Part shown: in pieces, positions 1 through 8,930 of the stretch | Position numbering within the stretch: the first letter of the stretch is position 1 | How the letters are laid out: each line of letters opens with the position of its first letter | From: Corynebacterium gallinarum | GTDB lineage: Bacteria > Actinomycetota > Actinomycetes > Mycobacteriales > Mycobacteriaceae | Direction: 5' to 3' | NCBI RefSeq assembly: GCF_014837045.1 | Contig: NZ_JACSPR010000002.1 | Span: forward strand, 372,001-436,000 | Length of the DNA stretch: 64,000 nucleotides | Made by a program: the position numbers and the translations under genes | Notes under the pieces: generated by a model | The model's database searches: none | What the model saw: the letters and a program-made list of their open reading frames with translations, nothing else | Told to the model about the DNA's origin: nothing

Positions 1-85
1 CAGTGTCCTCGGCGCTGCAGGCCACCAGGGTGGTGGACCCGATGATGGCGGCACCGATGGTGGCTGCGATTTTCCTGACACGCAC
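1..85 (-). CDS. Thioredoxin-like lipoprotein, N-terminal fragment
   Basis: The window holds only the first 28 codons. A GTG start at 85 gives a basic N-terminus (MRVRKIAA), a hydrophobic stretch and a lipobox LVAC followed by SAED, so this is a lipoprotein signal peptide. The start lies 7 bp after the stop of the histidine phosphatase, so the two are probably cotranscribed. In Corynebacterium the gene after hemL and a phosphatase is, from memory, a secreted thiol-disulfide protein of the cytochrome c maturation block. The catalytic domain is outside the window, so the identity is inferred from position only. Confidence 0.6.
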   Translation of the reverse strand, partial: MRVRKIAATIGAAIIGSTTLVACSAEDT

Positions 86-91
86 GGTTGA

Positions 92-700
92 TCAGAGCTC
101 CTGTGCTGGTTCGGTGTAGTGGACGTCCACGATCTGGTCGTCCTGGAACACCAGTGAGGTGACGGAGGCCAGGTCACACTGGCGCTTGGCCGGGTTGTGC
201 CACAGCCGCTGGCCCCGGGCGGCACGTTGGATGCAGACGATGGGCAGCTGGTGGCTGACCAGGATCGCCTCGCGGCCCTCGGCGGCCTCACGGGCGCGGT
301 CGACGGCCTTCATCACGCGCGCGGCGATATCCACGTAGTGCTCACCCCAGCTGGGCTGCAGCGGGTTGTACATCAGCTGCCAGCGCACGGGGTTGAGCAG
401 CTGGGAACGCCATCCACGGGTGCGCAACCCCTCGAAGCGGTTGCCGGCCTCCAGGAGATCCTCATCGGTGTGGAGGTCCAAACCGGTGACCTCCACGAAG
501 GGTTCGGCGGTTTCCTGCACGCGCTGGAGCGGGGAGGCCGCGAGGTAGGCCACATCGTGGTCGGCGAAGGCGGCCGCGGTGGTCGCGGCCTGTTTCCGTC
601 CGCGTTCGGAGAGCGTGTATCCGGGCATGCGGCCGTAGAGGATCTTCTCGGGGTTGTGTACCTCGCCGTGGCGGACGAGGTGGACAATCGTGGAGCTCAT
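92..700 (-). CDS. Histidine phosphatase family protein (phosphoglycerate mutase-like)
   Basis: The 202-residue product opens with the histidine phosphatase signature LVRHGEVHNP at residues 8-17, in which His11 would be the phosphorylated residue. A second conserved histidine sits in LVSHQLP near residue 150. It is a single-domain branch-1 enzyme with no signal peptide, so it is cytoplasmic. It lies between hemL and the lipoprotein gene, all on the minus strand and closely spaced, which suggests one operon. It is much shorter than and different from the true glycolytic mutase encoded at 42550. Its substrate cannot be read from the sequence. Confidence 0.88.
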   Translation of the reverse strand: MSSTIVHLVRHGEVHNPEKILYGRMPGYTLSERGRKQAATTAAAFADHDVAYLAASPLQRVQETAEPFVEVTGLDLHTDEDLLEAGNRFEGLRTRGWRSQLLNPVRWQLMYNPLQPSWGEHYVDIAARVMKAVDRAREAAEGREAILVSHQLPIVCIQRAARGQRLWHNPAKRQCDLASVTSLVFQDDQIVDVHYTEPAQEL

Positions 701-768
701 GACACCTTAGGGTTCAGGGTGGGGCCCGGCCTCAGGTGGCACCGGACCCCGGAAGGGGGTTCTGGTTG

Positions 769-2097
769 TTATGCGGTGGCAGCCGCAGCCGCACGGGCGG
801 CGGGAACCAGGGCATTGTCGATCTTCTGGAAATCATCGTCCGTCAGGGCCGAGGACACAAACCAGGTTTCGAACACACTCGGTGGGGCGTAGACACCGTG
901 ATCGAGCAGCGCGTGGAAGAACGGTGCGAACCGGAAGGTGTCAGCGTTCTTCATGTCGGTGAAGTTGTGCCCCTCCCCCTCGGCGAACCGGATGGAGAGC
1001 ATGTTGGAGGCGCGCTGGATGTGGTGCGCCACTCCCTCGCGGGTGAGTGCGTCGGAGATCAAGCCGTGCAGGCGGTCGGCGTTGGTGTCGATGGTGCGGT
1101 AGACCTCCTCGGTCGCCGCGCTTAACGACGCCCGGCCCGCCGCCACAGCCACCGGGTTACCGGACAGCGTCCCGGCCTGGTAGACGGGGCCCTGCGGGGC
1201 CAGCATGTTCATGATCTCGGCGCGACCACCGAAGGCTGCGGCCGGCAGACCACCGGAGACGACCTTGCCGAAGGTGACCAGGTCCGCACGGACCTTGTCC
1301 ACACCGAACCAACCACGGTAGGAGGTGCGGAAACCGGTCATGACCTCATCGAGGATGAGCAGTGCGCCGTCGGCATGCGCGATGGCCAGCAGATGCTCAT
1401 TGAAGTGGTTCTGCGGTGCCACGGTGCCCATGTTGCCGGCGGCGGCCTCAGTGATGATGCAGGCGATCTGGCCGGGGAACTCGGCGAAGGCGGCACGCAC
1501 GGCCTCGATGTCGTTGTAGGGCACCACGATGGTGTCGCGGGTCTGCGCACCGGTGATACCGGGGGAATCCGGCAGGGCGAAGGTGGCCACACCGGATCCG
1601 GCGGAGGCCAGCAGGGAATCCACGTGGCCGTGGTAGCAGCCGTCGAACTTCAGGATCTTGGGGCGCTGGGTGTAACCGCGGGCCAGACGGACCGCGGACA
1701 TGGTGGCCTCGGTGCCGGAGTTGACCAGGCGGACCTCCTCCACGGAGGTGCGGTTGATGATGTCCTGCGCCAGTTCCACCTCACCGATGGTGGGGGCACC
1801 GAAGGACAGTCCGTCGACGATGGTCTTCTGCACCGCCTCCAGCACGGCCGGGTGGGCGTGTCCCATGAGCATGGGACCCCAGGAGCAGACCAGGTCGACA
1901 TACTCATTGCCGTCGACGTCGATGAGGATGGAGCCATGGGCCCGGTCGATGAACCGGGCCTGGCCACCGACGGAGCCGAAGGCCCTCACGGGCGAGTTCA
2001 CACCTCCCGGGGTGAACATCTTGGCTTTTTCAAACCACTCGATGGAACGGGAGACGTTGGCGGAAGTACCCGACGGGGAAGCAGACATATCAACCAT
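769..2097 (-). CDS. hemL: Glutamate-1-semialdehyde 2,1-aminomutase
   Basis: This PLP enzyme of 442 residues converts glutamate-1-semialdehyde to 5-aminolevulinate, the second step of the C5 route to heme. The family hallmarks are present: [10 protein letters not shown] near residues 31-40, NSGTEATM near 126-133, the LDEVMTGFR aspartate region near 249-257, and the PLP lysine in TFGKVVSGG (Lys278). Length is normal for the family. The ATG at 2097 is followed by a second ATG three codons later, so the exact start could be either. It is the downstream partner of hemY and hemE and cooperates with hemA at 29590. Confidence 0.96.
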   Translation of the reverse strand: MVDMSASPSGTSANVSRSIEWFEKAKMFTPGGVNSPVRAFGSVGGQARFIDRAHGSILIDVDGNEYVDLVCSWGPMLMGHAHPAVLEAVQKTIVDGLSFGAPTIGEVELAQDIINRTSVEEVRLVNSGTEATMSAVRLARGYTQRPKILKFDGCYHGHVDSLLASAGSGVATFALPDSPGITGAQTRDTIVVPYNDIEAVRAAFAEFPGQIACIITEAAAGNMGTVAPQNHFNEHLLAIAHADGALLILDEVMTGFRTSYRGWFGVDKVRADLVTFGKVVSGGLPAAAFGGRAEIMNMLAPQGPVYQAGTLSGNPVAVAAGRASLSAATEEVYRTIDTNADRLHGLISDALTREGVAHHIQRASNMLSIRFAEGEGHNFTDMKNADTFRFAPFFHALLDHGVYAPPSVFETWFVSSALTDDDFQKIDNALVPAARAAAAATA

Positions 2098-2146
2098 TGT
2101 ATTGATTCAACCTCACAAACCAATCCTGCGGATTAACGGGGGAAAC

Positions 2147-3544
2147 CTATGCATGGAGCAGTCGTTCGACTGCGGCCTTCGCATCGGTGATGATGGCGGG
2201 CACTCCCACACCGGAAGCCCAAGCTCCGATGGCTTCGAGCCCGTTAACCTTGGAAATCTCTGTGCGGGCCCGGGCGACGGTGGCGATGTGGTCAACACCA
2301 TAGTTCGGCAGACCCCCGAACCACCGCTGGACAAAGATTTCGGACAGGCCGGCGACGCGGCCATCGAAACCGGTGATGGTCTGGAGATCATCCAGGGCCG
2401 CATCAACCAGGTCGTCCTCATCCATGCGGGCGGTGGCCTCGTCGCCAAGCCGTCCGAAGGACGCGCGCACCAGCGCGCCGCCCCGCTTGCCCAGGTGGGG
2501 CCACTTCTTCGAGGAGAAGGTGAACGCCTTGGCGGTGATGCCCGGCTCGCCGCTGGCCACGAGCACACCGGAGACATCCGGCAGCCCCTCGGCGGAATCA
2601 AACCGCATGCCCACCACGGCCGATGATGCCAGCTGGATGGTCTTGAGGTATTCGGTGGCACCGGGTGCGACCTCGCGCAGCAGGACCGCCGCGGTGGGGG
2701 CCGGTACGGCGAGAATCACCCGGTCATAGGTGCCCTCTCCCCCACCCTTGATCTGGAAGCCACCGCCGTTGACCTGGGCGATGGCGGAGACGAAGCTGTC
2801 GAGGTGGATGTCGGCACCGCACTGATCAGCCAGGGCCTCATAGAGTTCGGCGTAACCGCCACGGAAGGCCTGGAACACCGGGGTGGTCTCGGAGTTCTTC
2901 CGCGCCTCAGCGCGTTCGGTCTCCACGAGTTTCACCGCACCACTCAGGGTGACGGGCTCGCCGGACTCCGCCAGGCGGTCGAGCGCCTCTGCCAGGGCCG
3001 GGACGGTTGCCCGGATGCCCAGGTCATCAGCGGAGGAGGAGTACACCCCACCCAGCAGCGCGGAGACCAGGACATCGGCGACCTCATCGGAGTACCTGGC
3101 GCGCACCAGCGCGCCCACGGAGGCGTCCCCGCCGACCTGCCAGTCGACTGGGGCGGTGCCGGCTTCAGCGTCGATAAGCACCCGGGTCTCCTCGGAGAGG
3201 ATCTCCTCCAGGCCCGCGGAGGAGGACGGGATGCCCATGACACCGCCGCGCGGCAGGGGGCGCAGTCTCCCACCGGCGTAGAGCTGCGAGCGGGCACCGG
3301 ATGGGGTGACCAGCGAATCGCCGAGGCCGAGTTCGTGGAAGAACTCGGTGGCATCGGCGCGGGTGGCCAGGTAGGCCTCCGCACCCATGTCGGTGGGGCC
3401 GGATTCGAACGGGACGGTGAAGAGTTTGCCACCGATGCGTTCACCCGCCTCCAGGACATCGATGTGGGTATCCGGGTCGGCCTTGTGGATCTCATAGGCG
3501 GCGGTCAGGCCGGCGAGACCCGCGCCGATGATGGCGATGCGCAT
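2147..3544 (-). CDS. hemY: Protoporphyrinogen/coproporphyrinogen III oxidase
   Basis: This FAD-dependent oxidase of 465 residues oxidises a porphyrinogen late in heme synthesis. In actinobacteria the HemY type usually acts on coproporphyrinogen III (the CgoX role in the coproporphyrin-dependent pathway). The dinucleotide-binding motif IIGAGLAGL lies at residues 5-13 when the ATG at 3544 is used. That start has a GAGGGG ribosome-binding site just upstream. The longer open frame to 3697 adds 51 residues of non-homologous, proline/arginine-rich sequence overlapping hemE and was rejected. It sits between hemE and hemL in the same operon. Confidence 0.94.
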   Translation of the reverse strand: MRIAIIGAGLAGLTAAYEIHKADPDTHIDVLEAGERIGGKLFTVPFESGPTDMGAEAYLATRADATEFFHELGLGDSLVTPSGARSQLYAGGRLRPLPRGGVMGIPSSSAGLEEILSEETRVLIDAEAGTAPVDWQVGGDASVGALVRARYSDEVADVLVSALLGGVYSSSADDLGIRATVPALAEALDRLAESGEPVTLSGAVKLVETERAEARKNSETTPVFQAFRGGYAELYEALADQCGADIHLDSFVSAIAQVNGGGFQIKGGGEGTYDRVILAVPAPTAAVLLREVAPGATEYLKTIQLASSAVVGMRFDSAEGLPDVSGVLVASGEPGITAKAFTFSSKKWPHLGKRGGALVRASFGRLGDEATARMDEDDLVDAALDDLQTITGFDGRVAGLSEIFVQRWFGGLPNYGVDHIATVARARTEISKVNGLEAIGAWASGVGVPAIITDAKAAVERLLHA

Positions 3545-3569
3545 GTGTGAAAACCCCTCGTGGTCGAAA

Positions 3570-4649
3570 TTAGGAAGCGTGGATGATGGAGACAGCCTCG
3601 GTGATGTCCTCCGCCACGGTGTTCGGCAGGACGCCGTGACCCAGGTTGAAGATATGGCCGGTGGCGTTGCCCGCGGCGATCGCGGCGGCGGCCTCACCCT
3701 TGATGCGGTTGACCTCGCGGGTCAGTGGTTCGGTGCCAGCGAACAGCAGCGCCGGATCCAGGTTGCCCTGCAGGACCTTCGGGCCGGACACCGCGGCGAT
3801 GCGCTCGGCTGCCTTGTCCAACGGTACGCGCCAGTCCACACCCATGACCTCGGAGCCGGCGCGACTCATCGCACCGAGCAGCTCACCGGTGCCCACACCG
3901 AAGTGGATGCGTGGCAGCTGGTACTGCTCGACCTCCTCCAGGATCCGGGTGGAGTACGGCAGGACATGCTCGGTGTAGTCACGTTCGGTGAGGAAGCCCG
4001 CCCAGGAGTCGAACAGCTGCATGGCGTCGATACCGGCGTCGATCTGGGTTTTCAGGAAGTTGACCACGGTGGGCACCAGGCGTTCCATCAGCGCGTGCCA
4101 GGTCTCCGGCTCGGCGTGGATCATGGCCTTGGTGCGCTCGTGGTTCTTGGAGGGTCCGCCCTCGACCAGGTAGCTGGCCAGGGTGAAGGGTGCACCGGCG
4201 AAACCGATGAGGGCCTGGGTGTCGGTCAGTTCATCGAGGATGATGGAGATACCCTTGGACACCTCGGTGACCTCGTGGTCGAGGATGGGGAGGTTGTCAA
4301 TATCCGCCCGGGTGCGCACCGGCTGGTCCATGACCGGACCGCGGCCGGGGACGATCTCCACGCCCACGCCCGCCGCACGCAGGGGGACGACGATATCGGA
4401 GAACAGGATCGCGGCGTCGACATCATGACGGCGCACCGGCTGCATGGTGATCTCGGCGAGCAGTTCCGGCATGAAGCAGGAATCCAGCATGCTGATGCCC
4501 TCACGGACCTTGAGGTACTCGGGCAGGGAGCGTCCCGCCTGGCGCATGAACCACACCGGGGTGCGGGTAGGGGTCTTGCCGTGGGCGGCATCGAGGAGGG
4601 GGGCGTTGTTCAGGACACGACGCGTTGCGGGGATCAACTGAGAAGACAT
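3570..4649 (-). CDS. hemE: Uroporphyrinogen III decarboxylase
   Basis: The product of 359 residues decarboxylates the four acetate groups of uroporphyrinogen III to give coproporphyrinogen III. Conserved signatures are visible: WFMRQAGRSLPEY near residues 34-46, FSDIVVP near 82-88, GFAGAPFTLASY, and the C-terminal NLGHGVLP. The ATG at 4649 (MSSQLIPATRR) was chosen because it gives the usual family length. The open frame continues 24 codons further upstream without family resemblance. The gene is 25 bp from hemY and 113 bp from the ATPase-like gene upstream. Confidence 0.95.
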   Translation of the reverse strand: MSSQLIPATRRVLNNAPLLDAAHGKTPTRTPVWFMRQAGRSLPEYLKVREGISMLDSCFMPELLAEITMQPVRRHDVDAAILFSDIVVPLRAAGVGVEIVPGRGPVMDQPVRTRADIDNLPILDHEVTEVSKGISIILDELTDTQALIGFAGAPFTLASYLVEGGPSKNHERTKAMIHAEPETWHALMERLVPTVVNFLKTQIDAGIDAMQLFDSWAGFLTERDYTEHVLPYSTRILEEVEQYQLPRIHFGVGTGELLGAMSRAGSEVMGVDWRVPLDKAAERIAAVSGPKVLQGNLDPALLFAGTEPLTREVNRIKGEAAAAIAAGNATGHIFNLGHGVLPNTVAEDITEAVSIIHAS

Positions 4650-4762
4650 GGTCTCAATAGTGCCCCATCCCCCCAAATTTGGGAAAAGAAGCCCCACCTT
4701 ATATTGATGGCGGGTGTCCACCTAAGGGTGGAGACGGGGTTCAGCTCAAGGCCAGGGAGGGT

Positions 4763-7501
4763 TCAGAACCGGCGCGCCCACCCGGAGCGCCACTCGATCA
4801 CCACGGTGGAGGCCAGCATGAGCACGGTGGCCGCCATCGGGTGCAGCACACCGGCCATGGCCGCCAGCACCGTCACCACGTTGTATCCCCAGGCCAGGAC
4901 GATATTGCCGTTCATCAGGCGGACATACCGGCGGGCCAGCAGGAAGAGCCGGGGCACGGAGCTGACCTCACGGCGCAGCAGGATGACATCGGCGGCCGGA
5001 TCATCGGAATCATCGCGGATCTCCGCCGGGTCATCGACATCCATGAGCATGCCCACATCCGCCACCCGCAGGGTGTCCAGGACGGAGCTGTCCCCCACCA
5101 TCGCCACCGTGGAACCCCGGGTGTGGATGGCACGTACCGCCTGCGGTTTCTTCCCCGGCGCGATACCCGCCAGGACGTGGGTGATGCCGAGACCGTCGGC
5201 GAAGCGCCGTGCCACGGGGTAGGTGTCACGGCTCAACATGACGGTTTCCACACCGAGGTCCTCCAGGTCGGTGATCGCATCCTGGGCATCGAGGCGTTCC
5301 TGGTCGTGCAGGGTGATCACACCCCGGTCCCGGCCCTTCCACCGCACAATGAGCGGGGCACCGCCGGAGATCGCCGCCGCGGCCAGGCGCGGGCTGAGTT
5401 GGGAACGGACCTCGGTCATGGAGCTGGGACGCCACAGCAGGGCCTCCACGGCACGCAGGCGAATGACCCCGTCGGAATCACGCAGGGGTACCTCGACGGT
5501 GCCGTGGAAGGAGCCCTCCTCGGTGATGTCGACGGTGCCCACCTCGATCCAGTGGGGGATGTCCTCACCGCCGGCGCCGGTGTCGCGGGCTTCGCGGGCC
5601 GCGCGAACCAGTGCCTGGGAGACCGGGTGGTCTGATTCCATGGCCAGGGCACCGGCGACGCGGAGCACCAGTTCCGGGTCCTCGCCCTTGTCCGCGGTGA
5701 CGGTCTCGACGTTCATCACCCCGTCGGTGAGCGTGCCCAGGCGGTTGAAGATGACCGTGTCCACATCATCGATGATGCGCAGGGTCTCACCGGAACTGAC
5801 CAGGATGCCCTGGCGTGCGGCGGCCTCCACGGAGTTTCTGGTGGCCAGGGCCGTGGACAGTGCCAGGGACATGGGTCCTACACCGGCGAGGATGGACAGG
5901 GCGGTGAGGAAGGCGGCGTTGACGTTGCCGGTGATCAGCGCCCACAGGATGAAATCCCCCACCGCGAGGGTCAGGGCCACCGGCACCAGGGTGGCGGCGG
6001 ACCGCAGTGCCGCCCGGTTGTGCCGGTTCTCCTTGACGGTGGCTTCCCGCACCCACCGAGACACCGCCGCGATGCGGGTGCGGTGCCCGGTGCGCACCGC
6101 CCGGACCTTGATCTCGCGTTCCAGGTTCAGGACCCCGGCGAAGACCTTGTCCTGGACCTTCACGGTGCGCTGGTCATGCCCCATGATGATGCTCGCGGCG
6201 ATGCGGGTGCCGCCACCGATGATCACCCCGTCCACCGGGATCACGGACCCGGGTGGCACGATCACATCATCGTTGACGCGGACCTCCTGCAGGGGGATCT
6301 GCAATTCCGCGGGCTTGCGGGTCAGTTTGTGTTTGCGGACCACGGTCACCGGTCGTTGCGGGTCGATCTGGAGTCGTTCCAGCTCCGCGAGCAGGCTGGA
6401 CTGCGCGGTACGGCGTGCCAACAGCCGGCCGCCGAGCAGGAGCACGGTGATGCCGCAGGCGACATCGAAGAACACCTCACTCTCGGAGTGCACACCGTAG
6501 TTGAAGGCGAACCAGGTCAGGTTGGAACGCCACCCCGGATCACCTGCCGGGGTGAAGATGAGCATGGCTGATGACCACGCATAGGCTGCCAGCACCGCCA
6601 CGGAGCTGGTGGCATCGAGTGCCGACAGACCACGGCGCACTCCTCCGGCCGCCGCCCGGTGGAAGGGCCAGGCCCCCCACGTGACCACCGGCAGGGACAT
6701 CGCGGCCGTCACCCACTGCCAGTAGTCGAACTGCAGCGACGGGGTGGAGGAGATCACCAGCACGAACAGTGCCAGGGGCAGGGAGAGCCAGAAACGCAGC
6801 GGGGTGATCAGGGCACGGGCGGTGAACAGCACGTCCCCCGTGGCACCGATGTCCCCGGCGGGATTACTGCCCCGCCTGCGGGAGAGGAATCCGGCCTCCC
6901 GGGCGCGGAGCACCTGGGTTTTCTCCTGCCTGGCATGCTGGCGCACCCGGGGGCTGATCCGACGCGAATCACCCCGGCTGCGGCTGTGTTCCAGTCGTTT
7001 CTGATGGCTGTGATCGCCGGCCAGCCGATGGGACCGGCGGATGAGGGAGGAGGTGGTGAGGTGGGCGCTGACTCCAAACCGTTCAAACACGCGGATCAGC
7101 CGCTCCGGGTCTTCACCCTCATTGGCGGATATCCAGGCGGTGGCCGAGGGGTAGACGATGGTGGCCGCCACGCCCGGGATCTCCTCGAGCGCCTTCTCGA
7201 TGGGAATGAGTGAGGGGGCACCCTCGAGGTTCTCCAATTCGAAGGCCAGCGAGACCTTCCGGGCCGGGGCCTGCTCCTCCGCATCCTCCGGGGTGTGCCG
7301 TTCGGCGTTCACCCCGACGCCTGCCTTGAGTGCGGCGGACCTGGCCAGGGTGATCGCCTCGAAGACGGAGGTGTCCAACTCCCGGTCACTATCGGCATCA
7401 GCCGCACCGGTGTGATCACCTGCCTGCTCGCTGAACTGATCACGTGGCTGATCAGCTGACTGCTCACGCAGCTGATCCGGGTGACGGTCCTGCTCAGTCA
7501 C
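4763..7501 (-). CDS. Catalytically degenerate P1B-type ATPase homologue in the heme cluster
   Basis: This 912-residue membrane protein has the P1B heavy-metal ATPase layout: a soluble N-terminal part with an HMA-like ferredoxin fold (about 80-150) lacking CxxC, about eight membrane segments, an actuator domain and a P/N domain. Most catalytic residues are changed. The phosphorylated Asp of DKTGT is Asn586 in FNRLGTLT, the CPC metal site is VGP (541-543), TGES is MGHD (440-443), and GDGxND is GDSSVLD (803-809). The HP pair of the N domain (His625-Pro626) remains. A GTG start at 7501 follows AGGAAAGGA. The frame is intact over 2.7 kb, so the protein appears maintained rather than decaying. It may be a pseudoenzyme acting in heme or metal handling; transport activity seems unlikely. 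Confidence 0.85.
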   Translation of the reverse strand: MTEQDRHPDQLREQSADQPRDQFSEQAGDHTGAADADSDRELDTSVFEAITLARSAALKAGVGVNAERHTPEDAEEQAPARKVSLAFELENLEGAPSLIPIEKALEEIPGVAATIVYPSATAWISANEGEDPERLIRVFERFGVSAHLTTSSLIRRSHRLAGDHSHQKRLEHSRSRGDSRRISPRVRQHARQEKTQVLRAREAGFLSRRRGSNPAGDIGATGDVLFTARALITPLRFWLSLPLALFVLVISSTPSLQFDYWQWVTAAMSLPVVTWGAWPFHRAAAGGVRRGLSALDATSSVAVLAAYAWSSAMLIFTPAGDPGWRSNLTWFAFNYGVHSESEVFFDVACGITVLLLGGRLLARRTAQSSLLAELERLQIDPQRPVTVVRKHKLTRKPAELQIPLQEVRVNDDVIVPPGSVIPVDGVIIGGGTRIAASIIMGHDQRTVKVQDKVFAGVLNLEREIKVRAVRTGHRTRIAAVSRWVREATVKENRHNRAALRSAATLVPVALTLAVGDFILWALITGNVNAAFLTALSILAGVGPMSLALSTALATRNSVEAAARQGILVSSGETLRIIDDVDTVIFNRLGTLTDGVMNVETVTADKGEDPELVLRVAGALAMESDHPVSQALVRAAREARDTGAGGEDIPHWIEVGTVDITEEGSFHGTVEVPLRDSDGVIRLRAVEALLWRPSSMTEVRSQLSPRLAAAAISGGAPLIVRWKGRDRGVITLHDQERLDAQDAITDLEDLGVETVMLSRDTYPVARRFADGLGITHVLAGIAPGKKPQAVRAIHTRGSTVAMVGDSSVLDTLRVADVGMLMDVDDPAEIRDDSDDPAADVILLRREVSSVPRLFLLARRYVRLMNGNIVLAWGYNVVTVLAAMAGVLHPMAATVLMLASTVVIEWRSGWARRF

Positions 7502-7628
7502 TGGGCATTCCTTTCCTGAGGAACGACGCAGGTGAGGTGGAGGGAGGGAAACCTGCTGCCCAAAGTATAGGGCCGCAGGTGCCCATCATTACAGGCACGC
7601 CGACGCTGCGTGCTTGCCGACGACCAAC

Positions 7629-8129
7629 CTACCCACGCATCTGCTTGGTGCGGTGATTCTGGGCGACCAGCTGATTGACGTCCGGGCGGAACAGCAACAG
7701 ACATCCGGCGGCGAGCAGCAGCGCGATGAGGGCCAGCGAGGGACCCCCGGCGCGGGTGACAAAAGACAACAGGTCTACCAGCATCACCAGCAGCGCGATG
7801 ACCAGCAGCAGCCGACGGATGTTCTTGCCGCCGCGGGGCACCTGGGAGATCAGGGCCGCGACGACGATGCCGGCCAGACCATTGACCAGTCCGATGAATT
7901 TCTGGTTGTTTACCACCACCTCCTGGTACTCCATCTCGGTATCGGCGGGGCCGGTGTATCCGGCGGTGTAGAGCACCAACCCGGTCAGGACCATGAGGAT
8001 TCCCGCCCCGATGAAGAAGGCGAATGCCCACTTGAGGGAGGGGGGAATGCCCGTGCCGTCATAGGGTTTCCGAGGACGGCGGTTGGGGTCATCGCCGCCG
8101 GATGCTGGTGTCGGGAACATGGTGGGCAC
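7629..8129 (-). CDS. Uncharacterised small membrane protein of the heme cluster
   Basis: I do not recognise a family. The product (about 166 residues) has a polar, proline-rich N-terminus, then about four hydrophobic segments: one at WAFAFFIGAGILMVLTGLVL, one around FIGLVNGLAGIVVAALI, and two in the second half near LLLVIALLVMLVDLL and LALIALLLAAGCLLLF. It ends in a basic tail. The GTG at 8129 is preferred because GGAG lies 6 nt before it; an ATG three codons later (8120) is possible. It lies between the degenerate ATPase and another membrane protein, in the same direction, so the three may act together. Confidence 0.7.
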   Translation of the reverse strand: MPTMFPTPASGGDDPNRRPRKPYDGTGIPPSLKWAFAFFIGAGILMVLTGLVLYTAGYTGPADTEMEYQEVVVNNQKFIGLVNGLAGIVVAALISQVPRGGKNIRRLLLVIALLVMLVDLLSFVTRAGGPSLALIALLLAAGCLLLFRPDVNQLVAQNHRTKQMRG

Positions 8130-8302
8130 GGTGGACTCCAATGGTGTGGTGCGGGGAAGCACGGGGTCAGGGGTACAGGTGAGAGAGGCGTGGTGTCGGG
8201 GATTATACGGGGTGTCCGTCAGCGGTGCTGGCCAGTGCCGGCAGTCACGAGCAGGTACTACTCCACTCCCCCACCGCGTAACCGGCACCCCTCACACAGC
8301 GG

Positions 8303-8908
8303 CTACTTCAGCAGCTTCTTCCCATCGCCTGGGCCCAGCCAAGCCAGGGCCTCGGGTCTGCGTGCCAGCAGATAGGCGAGGACACCGGCCACTGCGGCAA
8401 TGATCTGGACGGAACCGTCAACCGCGAACAGGGCGAGGGGGACGTCACCGGTGGGGCTGGCGAGGAAGAGGAACATCGCCCGGAGGGCGAAGAAGAGGCT
8501 GAAGATCATCAGGAGCATCAACGCGGTGGGCATGCGCTTACCCCGTTTGTTGACGGTCAGGATCATCCAGGCGAGCACACCGACGATGATGAGGTTGAGC
8601 AGCCCGACCAGCAGGGTGGCGGCGGTGACCGATGCGTTGATCACCGCATCGGAGACACCCTCGGCTGCGTCCTGACGCCGGGCTGCGGCACGCATGGCGG
8701 TGGGGTCGAGCAGCGCCATGACCACGTTGAGGATCTGGTGGAGCAGTTCCAGTCCCACCATCGCCGACCAGAGGATCAACATCTGACGGATGGTCTCGGG
8801 TTGCTCCCCGCCGGAACCACCGGGCCTCCCGTCCTCACCCCGGATTCCGACAGGTGTGGATCCGGGGCGTTGTGGTGGCGTGGTGTGGTGTCTACTCGGC
8901 GTGCTCAT
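8303..8908 (-). CDS. Uncharacterised four-helix membrane protein next to hemB
   Basis: The 201-residue product starts with about 40 polar, Gly/Pro-rich residues and then has about four membrane segments (around LILWSAMVGLELLHQILNVV, ATLLVGLLNLIIVGVLAWMI, LMLLMIFSLFFALRAMFLFL and SVQIIAAVAGVLAYLL). No catalytic motif is visible. The ATG at 8908 follows a GGAAA box. It begins 22 bp downstream of hemB and is followed by the other small membrane protein and the ATPase-like gene, which suggests one transcript. The function is unknown; a role in heme or cytochrome biogenesis is inferred from context only. Confidence 0.72.
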   Translation of the reverse strand: MSTPSRHHTTPPQRPGSTPVGIRGEDGRPGGSGGEQPETIRQMLILWSAMVGLELLHQILNVVMALLDPTAMRAAARRQDAAEGVSDAVINASVTAATLLVGLLNLIIVGVLAWMILTVNKRGKRMPTALMLLMIFSLFFALRAMFLFLASPTGDVPLALFAVDGSVQIIAAVAGVLAYLLARRPEALAWLGPGDGKKLLK

Positions 8909-8930
8909 AGGGTTTCCAGTTTAGCGGGTG

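Noticed and set aside
197-892. Long plus-strand open frames opposite the phosphatase and hem genes
   Set aside because: They are antisense shadows of strongly supported genes, with no ribosome-binding site and unlike any family.
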